Numbered from the stretch's first letter, positions 23,013 to 35,283 are shown. The stretch is 64,000 nt of DNA from Rhexocercosporidium sp. MPI-PUGE-AT-0058 (GCA_020746875.1 JAGTJL010000012.1:248001-312000); one strand, 5' to 3'. The notes: generated by a model from the letters alone, not told the origin. Program-made: numbers and translations.

Positions 23013-23963
23013 TCACAACACGATCATCATCCCAAGCATACCAATTACACCAGCCGCCGCGCCAGAGACGCCAGTTGGTACGGATCCACCACCCGTAGAC
23101 GACGATGTGCCTCCGTTAAGAATACTGGATGCGCCACCGATGACGCCGGTGATTGCGGTTGAGGCTTCACTTGCAACACTGCTTCCACCAGCTGAGATGG
23201 TGCCTGCAACACCAGTGACTCCTGTTGAGATGTGGGATGCTACACTCGACCCTCCGCTTGAGATGGTACCGGCAACACCTGTGACTCCAGTAGAGATATG
23301 GGAAGCCACGCTGGATCCCCCGCTGGAAATCTCGCTTGCTACACTGGCGACTCCGGTAACAACAGTGCTGAAGACTGAGGTGACACCATCGACGACTTGC
23401 GTGGTGAGTGCCGAATACGTACTTGCAGCTGCTTGGATACCAGTTGGCCTGTTACAGTACAATGTCAATTACAAATTTCAAGAAATTAAGCCTCCTAGCA
23501 AAGGAAGTAGGCAGGTGGTAACTTACGTTGACAGAGAAGTCGCGCTCGTGGTGATAGTGTTCCCGTTCGAATCCGTAGTCGTGACCGGGACGATGACCGG
23601 GATGATCAACCCTCCAGGCGAAGCTCCAGTTGCACTCGGGCGAAGAACCTCAATGCTCCCTTCCAAAGCAGCGAATTGACTCGAGTACTCGCCTGGGATG
23701 GCGGATCCTAGCCATGCTGGTGCGCTTTCTGCGAGAAGGGCCGAGTATAGGAGGGATTTGGCATCGCCTGTTATTGAGGCCGCGGCTGCTGCTGAGCTGA
23801 CGGCTGATTCGAGACCTGGGAGGACTGTGGCCGGGATGTAGGATTCGATGACGGCGCTGGCGACGGATGTGAATTGGGAACCGTCTGTTGCTTGGCGCTT
23901 TTCTTGCGCGAGGGCGAAGGAGGTGGTGCTTAGGAGGGCGAGGGTGAGAGTTGAGGAGTACAT
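23013..23963 (-). CDS. GPI-anchored Ser/Gly/Ala-rich cell-surface protein with internal repeats
   Basis: This is a predicted secreted cell-wall or plasma-membrane protein of unknown function. Exons 23963-23527 and 23448-23013 give 290 aa; the 78-nt intron has GTAAGT and CAG borders. A signal peptide (MYSSTLTLALLSTTSFALAQ) is followed by a KR site at EKRQATDG that could be cut by a Kex2-type protease. The N-terminal half has hydrophobic helices (PAWLGSAIPGEYSSQFAALE). The second exon carries about three copies of a 22-residue unit beginning ISSGGSSVASHISTGVTGVA. The end is a Gly/Ser stretch and a hydrophobic tail (GVIGMLGMMIVL) suited to GPI attachment. It is rich in Ser and Thr for O-glycosylation. 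The repeats probably vary in number between strains. Confidence 0.82.
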
Positions 23964-26583
23964 GATGGATGGGTGGTACTGTAGGGGGGAAAGACTTTGA
24001 ATTTGAATTCAAAGATTGAATGGACAGGGGATGTCTTGAGAGGACTTGATTGACTGAATGGTAGAGAGACAATTAAGAAAAAGATAAATATTAACAGAGA
24101 AGGCAACTCATTGAATTTAACATCATCAACTTTCCCCTGGCCAAGGTTTCCTGCCAGTTCGAAGGCTGGCCAAAGGCGTCGGTCGGCGTCATGTCATGGA
24201 GCAGCTCGGTACGGTGAAGGTGCAAACAAACAAGGTCAAGCAGTAAATATCAAGGTCCCGAGCAGACATCTGATCCAATTGCAGAAGGAGGACATCGCCA
24301 ATCGAGGATTGCGATGGCAGAACCATGGAATAATGCTGGCTCGTTGTCTCCCATGCTGTACAGTACCTGCCTTGCAGGCGTAGGCTATTCGTTGGAATGT
24401 TTTGAGGAGGTTGGTGGTGGAGCTGTTGAAACCTGGTTTTTTGGAGGGGAAGCTCCAGCTCTGAGGTGATGGTGATGAGGATGTGCTTAAGCGAGCGACC
24501 CTGGCTGTGGCGGGAGCTCTGGGGTGTGGCTGACGTGTTCAACGGGAGGGATGGGATGGGATGGGATGGCAGAGAGATCGGCGTGAATGTGAATTTGAAG
24601 GATATAAGTTGAGAAATAGAAAAGTGATATTTTTGAGAGTTTTATAGATCTAAAATGGCATCTAGTCAGTAGCATATTAAGCTAGCTGGGTACTGTACAG
24701 GAGGTAGTGCTGAGAGATACTGAGATGGCGGGCACAATACGCAGGGATTTCCCCGCCTCCGCAATACAGCGATGGCAGGTAGCACTGGGTGCCCAAGATA
24801 AGGTTGGAGAGAATGAGAGAATATGTTAACCCAAACACAAAGGAATAGATCACTTGAAACAATGCCCAGGTGTGTGTATGTGGATGTGTACGAGCCCTAG
24901 CCCTACTGATCGATCGAATCCACAACACAAGTGCGAGTCAAATCACGTGGTTTGTGACAAAGTGACATCATCGCGGGGGACTCCGATTTCTCTCCCCTGC
25001 CTGACTCCTCCTCGCCGAGGACCACAACATGCACACTTCATCAGCCCCAGCCTTGTTCACACCCTCATCGCCAAAACATTGAGCTTGTGATTTGCCCCTG
25101 TGGCCTCACCAGAACTCAGCCATCCAAACGAGGCGCAGTCGGGCAGGAGACCCCTCGTTTTCGTAGGTCAAGCCACAGCCTTCCAAAAGGTGTGAAAGCG
25201 TAGACACAAGCACTCTGCTGGCTTAGCTGCCGTGTATTTGCCGCAGCCAAAGGGTGTGTGTATCCGTAGAGGCCGTAGCCCTCCCGTTGCTGTAACTTCT
25301 ACTTACTTGGTAGCAGTTGCGTGGCAAGAGTTGTGTGGTTGGTTAGATCAGGCTGCGAGAGAGGAAACTGGAGACTGGAAGTCTCTTCTCGGGTTGATGG
25401 TTGATAATGGAGCCTGATATATTGACCTATGACGTCCGAGGGCCGGGCTTCAGTCTTCTTAGAGCCGTAAAGCTACCATGGAAGATCCAGATAGAAGGAA
25501 ACCCCTGGGAAACTGCCAGGACATGACCCTGAATATGGAGGAGGCTCTACTTATGGGCTGGGTTGAGGTATTCTCTAAGGGAGCAGCCAGAGCAGACCCT
25601 TCATCAATGTTACTTACAGTACTGTATGTGACGAAGATAAAAAGTGGCGTGCCGGGGGCAGTAGCATGCCGGTTTCCAGGACCATGCAGGACCATATGGC
25701 ACAGTGCAGTATGCATTATGATGCTGCTGATGATGATGATGCCTCTTCCGTTCCCTTTCAGCTGTATATTCGAGGCAGACAGGCGGATATGCTGGGCTGC
25801 GCTGGGTCGGAAGGCAAGGAAGGGCAAGTCTGTCAGTACCAACCAAGTAACATACATACATACATACATTTATTCATTCATTCATTCATTACACTGGAAT
25901 AATGGAACCACCGGGGGAACACCTGCACGGTAGTGGATAGACCCTGTTGAAGTCGTCTGGCTGCCCAATTGTACTTCGTACATACTAGATCCTCACTCCA
26001 TACGTGCAGTGCTGTGCGTGCCCAACAGCTGTTGAATCTCCCTCGAGGCAAAAATCGAACCAAATCAGGTTGCTACTCGGTCGGGTGCAGTTCGGGCTCC
26101 AGTCTCGAGTGTCCATTCTCAAGTATCCTGTCGACCGACCCTCCCTACCCTTCCTTCCCTACCCTCCCCTACCCTACCTATCCTTACAGGAATTACCCTC
26201 CCTCCCTCCCTCCCTCTTCCCCCCAGCCCCAGCCACCTCCTCCACTTCACCACAGACCACAGAAAGCACCCCTCTTCTCTCCCCCTCCTCGTCATCGTCG
26301 CAATCAACCCATCGACCCATCAATCCATCAATCCATCAATCAAACTTTTGAAGCCGCACGACACATCAACGAATCTCGACATAACAAATCCATCTCCCAT
26401 CCAGATCACCTTGCGATTTCTGCATCCTCATCTTTCTTTGCTTTACGATTTTACGACAACTCAAGGGTCAACACTAACTAATTATCGGTCCCTTGATCGT
26501 GGATTTGAAGCCTGCGCAGGGACAACAACCCACATCTCACCTCCCTCTTGCTACAGCATAGAGAGCAATCTCCGACATCAATC
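23964..26583. other. 2.6-kb gene-free divergent region
   Basis: This region lies between the divergent GPI-protein and DUF3824-like genes. Short open frames occur on both strands but none has family resemblance or sensible splice structure. It has simple-sequence patches: GGGAT units near 24550-24570, a CATA/CATT tract at 25851-25890, and a C-rich pyrimidine tract at 26130-26280 that probably lies in the leader of the downstream gene. No RNA gene was recognised. Confidence 0.5.
25851..25890. repeat. tetranucleotide tract (CATA)n/(CATT)n
   Basis: Adjacent short runs of CATA and CATT make a 40-nt microsatellite in the long intergenic region. Confidence 0.85.
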
Positions 26584-28914
26584 ATGTCAGCCATCGATCC
26601 CTACGACCGAGTCGACGACCGTCGTCGTTCCCACCGCCATCGCGATTCCAGAGATGAGCGTGAACCACGATACGTCGAGACTCAAGAAACCTACGTCCGA
26701 TCACCCGTCTCGGTTCCCGAGCCTCCATACGCAGTTCGAACCACCGACGTTATTCGCCGTCCGACCCGCGAAGATAGCGACATGTCAGTCGAAGAAGTCC
26801 GAAGGGACTTTCCTCCACCCGGCGCCGCCACTTATACCCAGCGTACCATGGTTAGAGATGATCGCTACGGCCCGCCAGTTCGATCTCGATCAGCCGAGCG
26901 TGGTTCTCACTACGGAGGAGCATACCTCGACCCCAGACGTTCGCACAATGATCTAGATGATCGCAGACGTGAACCCCGCGGAACATACATCGATCAAGAA
27001 GTGATCAAGCCTCGCCGCCGGTCGCTGTCCAGAAACCAGAAGATCATTGCAGCCGTTGGTGGAGCCGCTCTAGCAGTTGGTGGCAAGGAACTCTGGGACC
27101 GCAGGCAAGCAGATGGACGGCCAGTATCCCGAAACCCTCTTCAGTCTGCTGCAGTTGGGGCGGCCGGCGCATTTGCTGCCTACGAAGGAGCCGAGCTCTA
27201 TGCGAAGCACGGAGGCAAGGCGGAAGAAAAAGTGAAGACCTATGTCGCTCATCGAGGCCGGGATGGCGAAGTGGAGGAATACTATGCATCTGATGAGGAG
27301 CCGGTCAGACCAAAGAGATCAAAGAGCCGTCGCAAGTCTATTGTGGAAGGTGCTCTAGGTCTTGCTGGTCTCGGCGCCGCGGCCAAGGCTACAGGTGGAA
27401 ACAGAGACAGAGGAGGACGGAGCCGGCGGGGAAGTGATAGTAGCTACGATTCAAGAGATCGGTCCCGAGGAGGACGTGGAAAGTCTCCCGAAGGAGCCGC
27501 AAAATTCCAACAAGCTGCTAAGGCTGCGCTTTTGGCTGGCGCTACCGAGGCTTTTCGTGTGAGAAACGAACCTGGAGGTTGGGGAGGAGACAAGGGAAAG
27601 CGTATCCTTACTGCGGCAATCGGAGCCGGTGGTATTGATGCAGCAGCCGATCGTGATCCTGACAAGAAGAGCAAACGTCACATCCTCGAGGCGGTAGTTG
27701 GAGGTCTTGCCGGAAATCGACTCATCAACGGTTCGAGAAACAACATTGAAGACGATGGCCGTTCAATCAGATCTAGGTCGCGCTCTCGTTCTCGCTCCAG
27801 GGGCCCAGGTGGCGGAGCGTCTACTGGTCCTCTAGCTGCTTTGGCCACGGCAGGTCTCGGTGCGATTGCCGGCAAGAAACTCCTAGACCGATCCCGCTCG
27901 AGATCGCGAGGACCCTCAAAGTCTCATCGTGGTAGTTCTCGACGACGTAGGGATAGCTCGGACTCGTATGATAGTCGAAGCCCATCTCCAAGACGAGGCG
28001 AGAAGAAGGACCGTCATAAGAGAAGCAAGAGTGTTACGGATTACGCCAGAAATGGTCTTGCAGCTCTTGGGATTGGCGGAGCGGCTGCAGCAGCTGGTAG
28101 CGATAAACATCGTGACCGTGGAGAAGTAATCGAGGAAACAACCGTTCGTCGTTCCTCCCGCCGTGGTGGAGGATCTGATGATGGATATGGCGGATCGAGA
28201 CGCTCTCGTGATTACGGATATACTGATTCCCGTGATCCATATGGAGACTCCCGATACGCGGACTCACGATCGAGCAATGTTGATTCGCGAAGCGGAGGAG
28301 GCCGACGGAAGAAGGATCATAGGAACAGGGATATTGCGGAGGGTCATAGAGCCCCAGGTTCAGACTCAGAGAGCAGTTTGGGATCTTCGTCAGGGGACGA
28401 GAAGCGGATCAAGAAGATGAAAGGTAAGCAACTTCTTACGGCTGGTTTGGCTACTGTTGCCACCATCCATGCTGCGCACAACGTATATCAGAGCATGGAG
28501 AAGCGAGATGCACGGCACAAGGCTGTGGCGGAGGGAGATATGACTCCTGAGGAGGCACGAAAGCTCAAAGCCAAAGCTACTTTACAAGATGTGGCATCCG
28601 TTGGGATTGCTGCACTTGGTATCAAAGGAGCATTCTCGGAGATCAAGGAGGCCAATGAGATGAGACACGAATGCAAGGAGCTCCGAGAGAAGAAAGAGGA
28701 GCGACACAAGAGACGACTAGAGCGACTGCAATACGGCTCTCCCCAAGGATCACCTCGGAGAAGCAACGGCAACGAAATCGCCAGACGCAGACCCGACCAG
28801 CGCTATGCTTCAAGCACCGCCAGTCGCTATGATGACTATGGACCTCGCTACGTCGATGACAACCCATACTCAGCAGCTTTACCGGCTCCTCCCGTCGGTT
28901 ATGACAGGAGGTAA
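26584..28914 (+). CDS. DUF3824-like Arg/Ser-rich protein with Gly/Ala-rich hydrophobic segments
   Basis: This is a 776-aa fungal protein of unknown function with the look of the DUF3824 family. MSAIDPYDRVDDRRR at 26584 is taken as start rather than the in-frame ATG 12 codons upstream, because similar proteins begin near this motif. The protein alternates very basic, Arg/Ser/Asp-rich low-complexity stretches (SRSRSRSRG, RGSSRRRRDSSDSYDSR) with five or six short Gly/Ala-rich hydrophobic helices: KIIAAVGGAALAVGGKELWD, SIVEGALGLAGLGAAAKA, HILEAVVGGLAGNRLI, LAALATAGLGAIAGKKLLD and NGLAALGIGGAAAAAG. The C-terminal third has a better-conserved helical part (KQLLTAGLATVATIHAAHNV and ATLQDVASVGIAALGIKGAF). 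The helices resemble membrane-inserting glycine-zipper segments; that is inference. No intron was found. Confidence 0.75.
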   Translation: MSAIDPYDRVDDRRRSHRHRDSRDEREPRYVETQETYVRSPVSVPEPPYAVRTTDVIRRPTREDSDMSVEEVRRDFPPPGAATYTQRTMVRDDRYGPPVRSRSAERGSHYGGAYLDPRRSHNDLDDRRREPRGTYIDQEVIKPRRRSLSRNQKIIAAVGGAALAVGGKELWDRRQADGRPVSRNPLQSAAVGAAGAFAAYEGAELYAKHGGKAEEKVKTYVAHRGRDGEVEEYYASDEEPVRPKRSKSRRKSIVEGALGLAGLGAAAKATGGNRDRGGRSRRGSDSSYDSRDRSRGGRGKSPEGAAKFQQAAKAALLAGATEAFRVRNEPGGWGGDKGKRILTAAIGAGGIDAAADRDPDKKSKRHILEAVVGGLAGNRLINGSRNNIEDDGRSIRSRSRSRSRSRGPGGGASTGPLAALATAGLGAIAGKKLLDRSRSRSRGPSKSHRGSSRRRRDSSDSYDSRSPSPRRGEKKDRHKRSKSVTDYARNGLAALGIGGAAAAAGSDKHRDRGEVIEETTVRRSSRRGGGSDDGYGGSRRSRDYGYTDSRDPYGDSRYADSRSSNVDSRSGGGRRKKDHRNRDIAEGHRAPGSDSESSLGSSSGDEKRIKKMKGKQLLTAGLATVATIHAAHNVYQSMEKRDARHKAVAEGDMTPEEARKLKAKATLQDVASVGIAALGIKGAFSEIKEANEMRHECKELREKKEERHKRRLERLQYGSPQGSPRRSNGNEIARRRPDQRYASSTASRYDDYGPRYVDDNPYSAALPAPPVGYDRR

Positions 28915-31900
28915 CGCCTCTTCGTCACGTACGCACGCTTCTTCTACTCTTCGCTTCGCTTGGAAAGCCGAGCTGTGCATTCAAAACAGCCCAGCTTCGT
29001 GCTTCTCTCTCAGATCTCATGGTCACGAATTTCACGAAGTTACGAATGTTTACGAGAAACGTTGTTTTTACGTACATGCACGCACTTTTTCCCTCCTGCT
29101 CTGATACCATACCCAATAATACCTCTCCTTCTCTCCTTACGTTTTGGGCGTCCGTGGGGTCAGGTCAAGAAATCACACAAGAGAGAATATAGACCAGACC
29201 ACGCAACGCAGGCCTTCTACCTACCTACCTACCTATCTAAGAAATTCCAAAGACAGAGAGAGAAAGAATCATAACTGATAATCAACCCATGTGCACAGCT
29301 CCACGCCATTAAAGCAATACAATCATCTCAACTGCAAGTGGCCTGCTTCCAACGCAAGCTTGTATCATCAAGTCACCACATCCACGCGTCTTCCCGCATC
29401 CGGCACGAATGGAGGACTGCAACGATTGGTCTGGAGTGGTTCACGATAGTGGGTATTTGGTTCGGGTCTGCATTGGGGGTTGGGCGGTTGTGACACGGTC
29501 GAGGCGGCTGGCGGCTGGGTGGGTTGGAGTGGGTAGGGTGGTATGCAACATTACACGTACGCACACGCGACTCGGGATGAATGGAACGAAACGAGAATGC
29601 CGGCATTGCATTAGTGGCTGGCTGAATTGTGAATTGGGAATTGGGATAGGATGTTACGGGAAATGTGCTTTATGACTCTCTTCGTTCAAGTTCCTTTCTT
29701 CATTCCTGCTAGGTCTTCTCATTTATCTTTGTTTTGTTTGTAACGCGCTGGATTTAGGGGGGTCTTGAGAGTGGGTTGGCTGGATGACTGGACCGGACTG
29801 GGTCTGGCTTGGTCGGATTCAGTATGATTAGATAGGATAGGATAGGATGAGATGAATAACGAAACGAAATTTCACGATGAAATGAGTGGCGAATGGCGGT
29901 CAAGGGGTGCTGGTGGTTGGCCTAATTTAGTTCTAGTTCTAGTTCTAGTTTCGAATTCTAGTTCCTCTGTGAGGTTGCAGTAACGCTTGAAGACTTCCCG
30001 TGGTCCGCCGCTGATAGTGCCAATCTTTGAATGCTTGTGTTGGGGTGGTGAAGACGCCACTATCGGGAGAGGGGTGGGATCTAGACTTGCTTCTTTTTTT
30101 CTCTTTTCTGGACTTGGGTGGGAGTGGGAGAGGCAGAGGTGGGATGATGTGGTGAATGGATGGGATGGGACGGGTATTACAGAGCTGCAGAGCTGTAGAG
30201 CAAGTGAGGAAGGGAGGAAGGGAGGAAGGGAGGAAGGTAAGAGATGATTGGGATGGGAGATAGGAGTTATGCATGATGACGACGTTGGTTGGTAATTAAG
30301 TAAGTACTGTACAAACCCTAGAGTCCCAGCCAGCGATAACTTCCCTTACTTCCCTACTGTACGGTTAGATCAGGTCCAGTCAGGATCAGCTCACGTAAGG
30401 TCGGAAGACGAGATTTCTTTTTCAACGAAAGAAAGGCGGGATGCATGATACTGTAGGACTTAGGATGAGATGAGATAGGTAGGTAGATGTACTGTGCTAC
30501 TTTGGGAGGGTTTCTAGGTTGGTGCGAGGTGGGAAGACGGGGAGATTTGGATGCTTAGGTGGATGAATTTGGGACTTGATCACTCCATACTTACTGTTCT
30601 TCTTCATGTAGTAATACTGTGCAGTCAGTCAATCAGTCAAGTCAAGACAAGCTATAAAAACGTACAGTACATGGTAGGCGGGATGTGAGAAGATACCTTG
30701 CCCATTACTGCTTTTTGGGGGGTTTTTACTTCCGCGCTACAGATGTGCCTGATCTGCCCTGGTCTGCCTTTGACCTGTGGGGGGACGGAGGGACAGGATG
30801 GGGATAGGAGGCTGGGGAAAAAGTGCTGATTCGATGATTTTTTTCCTATTTCCCGAAGGAAGGGCGATTTACATCAAGCTCCTAGAGTGCGTGAGGTAAG
30901 TCCGGACGAGTCAGTTAGTCCCCTGTCCATTGTTTTCCCTACACTAACCTACCAAATTACCTCTAGATCAATCGTAAGCCCAAAAGTTTGGAATAATACG
31001 TGAAAGAACCAGGAACACGGGACATCTCAAAAGTGCCGTTTACATCCACGGCTTTACAATCACTTACTCATTTCCCCAATCTTGATTCCTCCAACGGAGA
31101 GCAAGGCTTGAGCCTATCATGAGGCAGCTGAGGCACGGGAAGCTATACTTAAAGCATCGATATTGATTTCTATCTATGTCTATATGTCGAGATGGTTAAT
31201 GCCAGACTTTGGAGAGCATGGAAATCTCCAATCAATGCCATGGTAAGTAAGGATGGGGGAAGATAGGATATACTTGGGGGTGGGGATAAGGTGTGGGATT
31301 CATCTCACCGCTTCTTTGTTGACTTGGGTTGATGAAGGGGGAGAGGTGGGTTTGGACCGGCCCGGGCCTCGATTGCAGGATGGGCTTCTGTGATGTTACC
31401 AGCCCTCCGTTTCTTGGGGTTTTATCTGGTTACCGGTGTGAAAGGGCTGGCTTGTATCCTTGCACATGAGTGATAGCGATATTGATATAGGGAAACGGGA
31501 GAGTATTCATAATTCAAGGAACTGCCGTGGAACACATAATAAAGAAATCCAAGTTGAGCAGAGAGCAATTTCAAACTTGGTCAACTAATGCCTCTGCACG
31601 AGTTGTTTCTCACTCAAATATTCCTCTAGCTGCAGAAAGTATAATCTCACAGCCAGTACTCCTAAGCTCTAAATATTTCAAGAAGCCATCAGACATGAAG
31701 TAAATGATCTCAAAACATTCCGGGGTAGTAGACGGAAGAGGCAAAAGGGTAAATAAACATTTTCAAGCGGCTGTCTCGGCTACGTCATCACTCCTCCCAG
31801 CTCCATCCAGAATCCGGGGAAATAAACCCATGCCACATTTGACTTGGCATCGGAGCTCCAGCTGCGAAAACGCCGACCCTCTAATCCAGGATTAGCACGA

Positions 31901-31953
31901 GCTCAATTGATGTGAGCTGAGCCAACAATTCTCCACGTCCAAACCACACAACG
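28915..31953. other. 3-kb gene-free region
   Basis: This is the longest stretch without a recognisable gene, between the DUF3824-like gene and COX19. It has G-rich and GGAAG-type simple patches (about 30205-30240), a CTAC tract near 29218-29240, and many short frames without coding character. No tRNA, transposon ends or long repeats could be identified by eye. Confidence 0.5.
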
Positions 31954-32594
31954 ATGAGTTTCGGAGGTCCAGGAGGTGCGGCTGCGAATGCGAAACCGAG
32001 TCCGTAAGCATCTCAACTGATGGGAATACCAGTTTGGGATGAGACGCTAATATGATGTTTTGGGATGCGACAGACCTGAACGCGGAAGTTTTCCTCTCGA
32101 TCACGATGGTACGGATCTCCCCTTCCATTACACACCCTCCCTATCTTGACGATGAGTTCGAGTACGAGGGCGGATATATTTGAAGAGCGCTGTGGTCAGG
32201 GTTGCAGAGGGCTTTGGCTGATATGATCCGTGGTCTAGGGGAATGCAAAGATGTCATGATGAGCTACTTGTCGTGCATCAAGCGGGTCAAGGGCTTGAAT
32301 GATCAGGAGTGCAGATTGCAGGCGAAGGAGTACCTGTCGTGTCGGATGGATAGGTGAGGCTCTACAGTCCCCGCTCTCGTAGGAATTGGGGGTGGATGGG
32401 AGGATTATAGATGGGAATGGGCCGGGGGTGTGGATAGGCTGGGATTGCATGCTGATTCTATGTACAGGAATTTGATGGCGAAAGACGAATTCAAGAATCT
32501 GGGTTTTGGAGATGAAAAAGATCAGGGGAAGAAGGTTGTAGTTCCGAAGAAGGACGAAGAACAAGGTGTTAAGGGAGAACTGAGGTGGGAATAG
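31954..32594 (+). CDS. COX19: Cox19, cytochrome c oxidase assembly factor (twin CX9C)
   Basis: This is a small intermembrane-space/cytosol copper-linked assembly factor for cytochrome c oxidase. Four exons, 31954-32003, 32074-32108, 32239-32353 and 32468-32594, give 108 aa. The introns are 70, 130 and 114 nt. [16 protein letters not shown] is followed by [15 protein letters not shown], the family's conserved start. The CHCH domain has [11 protein letters not shown] and [11 protein letters not shown], the two CX9C pairs. [19 protein letters not shown] is the hallmark end of the domain. A short Lys/Glu-rich tail ends in LRWE. All junctions keep frame and use GT..AG. The gene is easy to miss because no exon is longer than 127 nt. 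Confidence 0.93.
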
Positions 32595-33087
32595 ACCGAA
32601 AAAGGGCATCTTCGGCGGTGTATCATACTTGGCGTTTGGAGTGGCATGGACATACACTAGTGTCTACTTTGCATTTGGTAACTTTGATGAAGTTAATGTG
32701 AAGAATACGATATTTCTACTCAAACATTTTGTCTCAGCTGTAGAGTGATTTCGTATCCTGATACCAACACCTGACATCAACAGACTTTTCCGAAAGCATT
32801 TACCGACCGACATCTTCCCTTGTTGAAAGTCATGATTCTCGCTTTAAGTGTTGGTGACACAACCTTTATTTTAACTTCATACCAACTTGCAATGACCAAA
32901 CGCTGTAAACAAACACGAATAGGGGTATCTCGCTTCTCTCCCTTGAGAGTTTCTATTTGGCCCAAAATCGACTAGTTCTGATCGCTTGAACCCCTGTGTG
33001 ATTGAACCTCCTCCTCCGAAGAAGGCCAAGGTAGCAACACTCGATTTCTAGCTCCCGTCTACAGCTCTACCTCTTCCAGACGCCACA
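32595..33087. promoter_or_regulatory. COX19 3' flank and NPR3 upstream region
   Basis: This 493-nt spacer lies between two genes on the same strand. It contains the COX19 3' end and the NPR3 promoter. No specific site was identified. Confidence 0.5.
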
Positions 33088-35283
33088 ATGGCATACCCAA
33101 CAGCAGCGATGGATTCCGGTCTAAAAGCAATCGCCCTAGTAATCAGATCTCGAGACGGCCCACGCTTCGTATTCCACTACCCACCACACCCCGACACCAA
33201 AACCTCCCGTTGTAGAGGACTTTACGGAACAGAACTCGACGAAAGCGACTCGGAAGACGACACACCCCAGTTCGACAACGCCGACCCCGACGATGGTAAC
33301 TACGCCGTCCACAAACTCCACAAGCCTACAGATCTGAGCGATTCCATGCTCGAATCGAAAGATCACGTGGATCTTATCGAGGGCGATGGGCACTATGACG
33401 ATAGCTCTGGAGAGCATGTCGTGCCTTGGGAACATCTGTTCGATTTCCAAACGACGGATCTTGAGATGATCCTTACGCCGTCTAGAGCTTATCATAAGAA
33501 GAAGTTTGAGCTTTCCCTAGATCCGTTGTATTTCGTTTCGTGCCCGATGCATATCCGTCTAGATGGACTGTGGAATAAGAAGAAGCCGAAGAAACCTAGG
33601 AAACCCAGGAACGCTGATTCGGAAACCGCGCTATCTGGGAGATCTAAATCGGCTCAGGGTGAGGGTAAGGATAAGTCTGGCACTGCGACGCCTGCTGAGA
33701 CCGTCTCGGAGGATGGGGATGATCATGGTGGTATGACGATGTTCAATGTGGTGTTTGTTCTGAATGTACCCAAGGATGAAGCAGATGAACGTATTTCTAC
33801 CATGTATGATCATGTCATCAAGAAGCTCAATAAAGCTTTGAAGCATGGTCAAGCTTCGGCTAACTATGTGTGGAAAGAATCGGAGATGATTCTGTTGATG
33901 AAGGAGAAGGCTCGGGAAGAAAGTAAGTGGTGATATGCAATTTCAATTTCTACCTCTAACGCGTTCTCAGGACGTCCTATGAGCTGGCTGTGGAGCGAAA
34001 TATTACTCAAATCTACCTTGGCTGCTACGATTCGAGATGTGTTCACTTCGATATCGCAGAATAAGATTGTGACTTTCCGGATTGGAAGCAAACCGCCAGA
34101 AGATATCTCACTCCAGATTCCAGTACCTTCTTTCCTAGTGAGCATTCCAAGCTTCGCTGAACGAGCTGTACCTGGGTTACTTCTCACTACTGCGAACCCC
34201 TATATCGACGAGGAAGGAGTAGAAGATCCATCCTATATCAACAAACACTTCGCCCTTCTCCTCCTCGACGACGAAAGCAAGATCATCTCAGAGATCCAAT
34301 CCGATGACACGGAACTCTCCGCACCTCTAATAGAATGCATCCGAATCTGCAAACCCACACTCTCCTTCCTCCAAGTCGCCCAAGCCCACTCAATCGAGAT
34401 CGGCAGCCTCCTCATTCTCGCGAACCACCTCATGCAATACCGGCGAGCCGTCGCCATCCCACCCCTCCACCCCCGAGAAATCTATATAGTCTCCCCGAAC
34501 TGCGACAACCGGAAACTACCCATCGCGAGCATCGCATGGAAAAAAGCCTTCCCGCTCGCCCCCTCCCTCTCAAGTTTCCTCGCAACCCTCTCCCTCGTCC
34601 CGCGTCCCTACAAGATCCACGCACCGAGCAAAGACCACCGGCCAACCTACCTCGACATGCTCGCCTGGTTGATCCGCGGCGGTTGGGTGACTCAACTTCG
34701 CACCTTCGCGTGGGTCCTTGTCTGGCCCGAGATAATCTACGAAGTGGAATACCAGCTCCGAGCAGACGCCATAGAAAAGGCGAGGAAGGGTATAAAATCC
34801 CACAACGGCTCCAGCGAATCCACTGGCTCAACAGACGAATCCGGCCCCGACAAAGGAGGAAGCGACGTCGATCCTAGCGCGCCCTTAACAACAGAACAAG
34901 TAGCAGAGAACGCGCGCCTCGAGCGCCTCGCTTCGAAAGTAGCCAAACAAGCCGCTGAGGAAGCAGCCGAGTTCTCAAAGATGCCGAAACCTGAAGCGAC
35001 GTGCCATCCTTCTAAAAATGGAGCTGAACATCTCAAGGGAATATCGCCGTATATCATCAAGGATCCGCATAAGGTTTCACATGAGGAGTCGCTGTACATA
35101 GCGGCGCTTGGGAAGCGGTTCAAGGATGTGAAGGCGAAGGAGTGTTGGGCGAGGTTTGTGAAGTATTTTAATGGGACAGAGGCGTTGGAGATGATTGCGC
35201 TGAGGGAGAATATGAAGAGGAAGGAGACGTGGGGTGTGGTTATGTGTTATCAGGAACATCTTTTGGTCTGTAAGCATTGGTAA
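33088..35283 (+). CDS. NPR3: nitrogen permease regulator Npr3 (SEACIT/GATOR1 subunit)
   Basis: Npr3 with Npr2 and Iml1 forms the complex that switches off TORC1 on amino-acid starvation at the vacuole. Exons 33088-33922 and 33971-35283 give 715 aa; the intron is 48 nt. The N-terminal longin-like part begins LKAIALVIRSRDGPRFVFHYPP and includes LDPLYFVSCPMHIRLDGLW. After an acidic insert, MTMFNVVFVLNVPKDEADER and ANYVWKESEMIL complete the Npr3 N-terminal domain. The second half has PYLDMLAWLIRGGWVTQL-like sequence (read here as TYLDMLAWLIRGGWVTQLRT), LVWPEIIYEVEY and, at the end, a winged-helix-like FNGTEALEMIALRENMKRKE. Length fits filamentous ascomycete Npr3 and is shorter than yeast Npr3. 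Confidence 0.93.
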
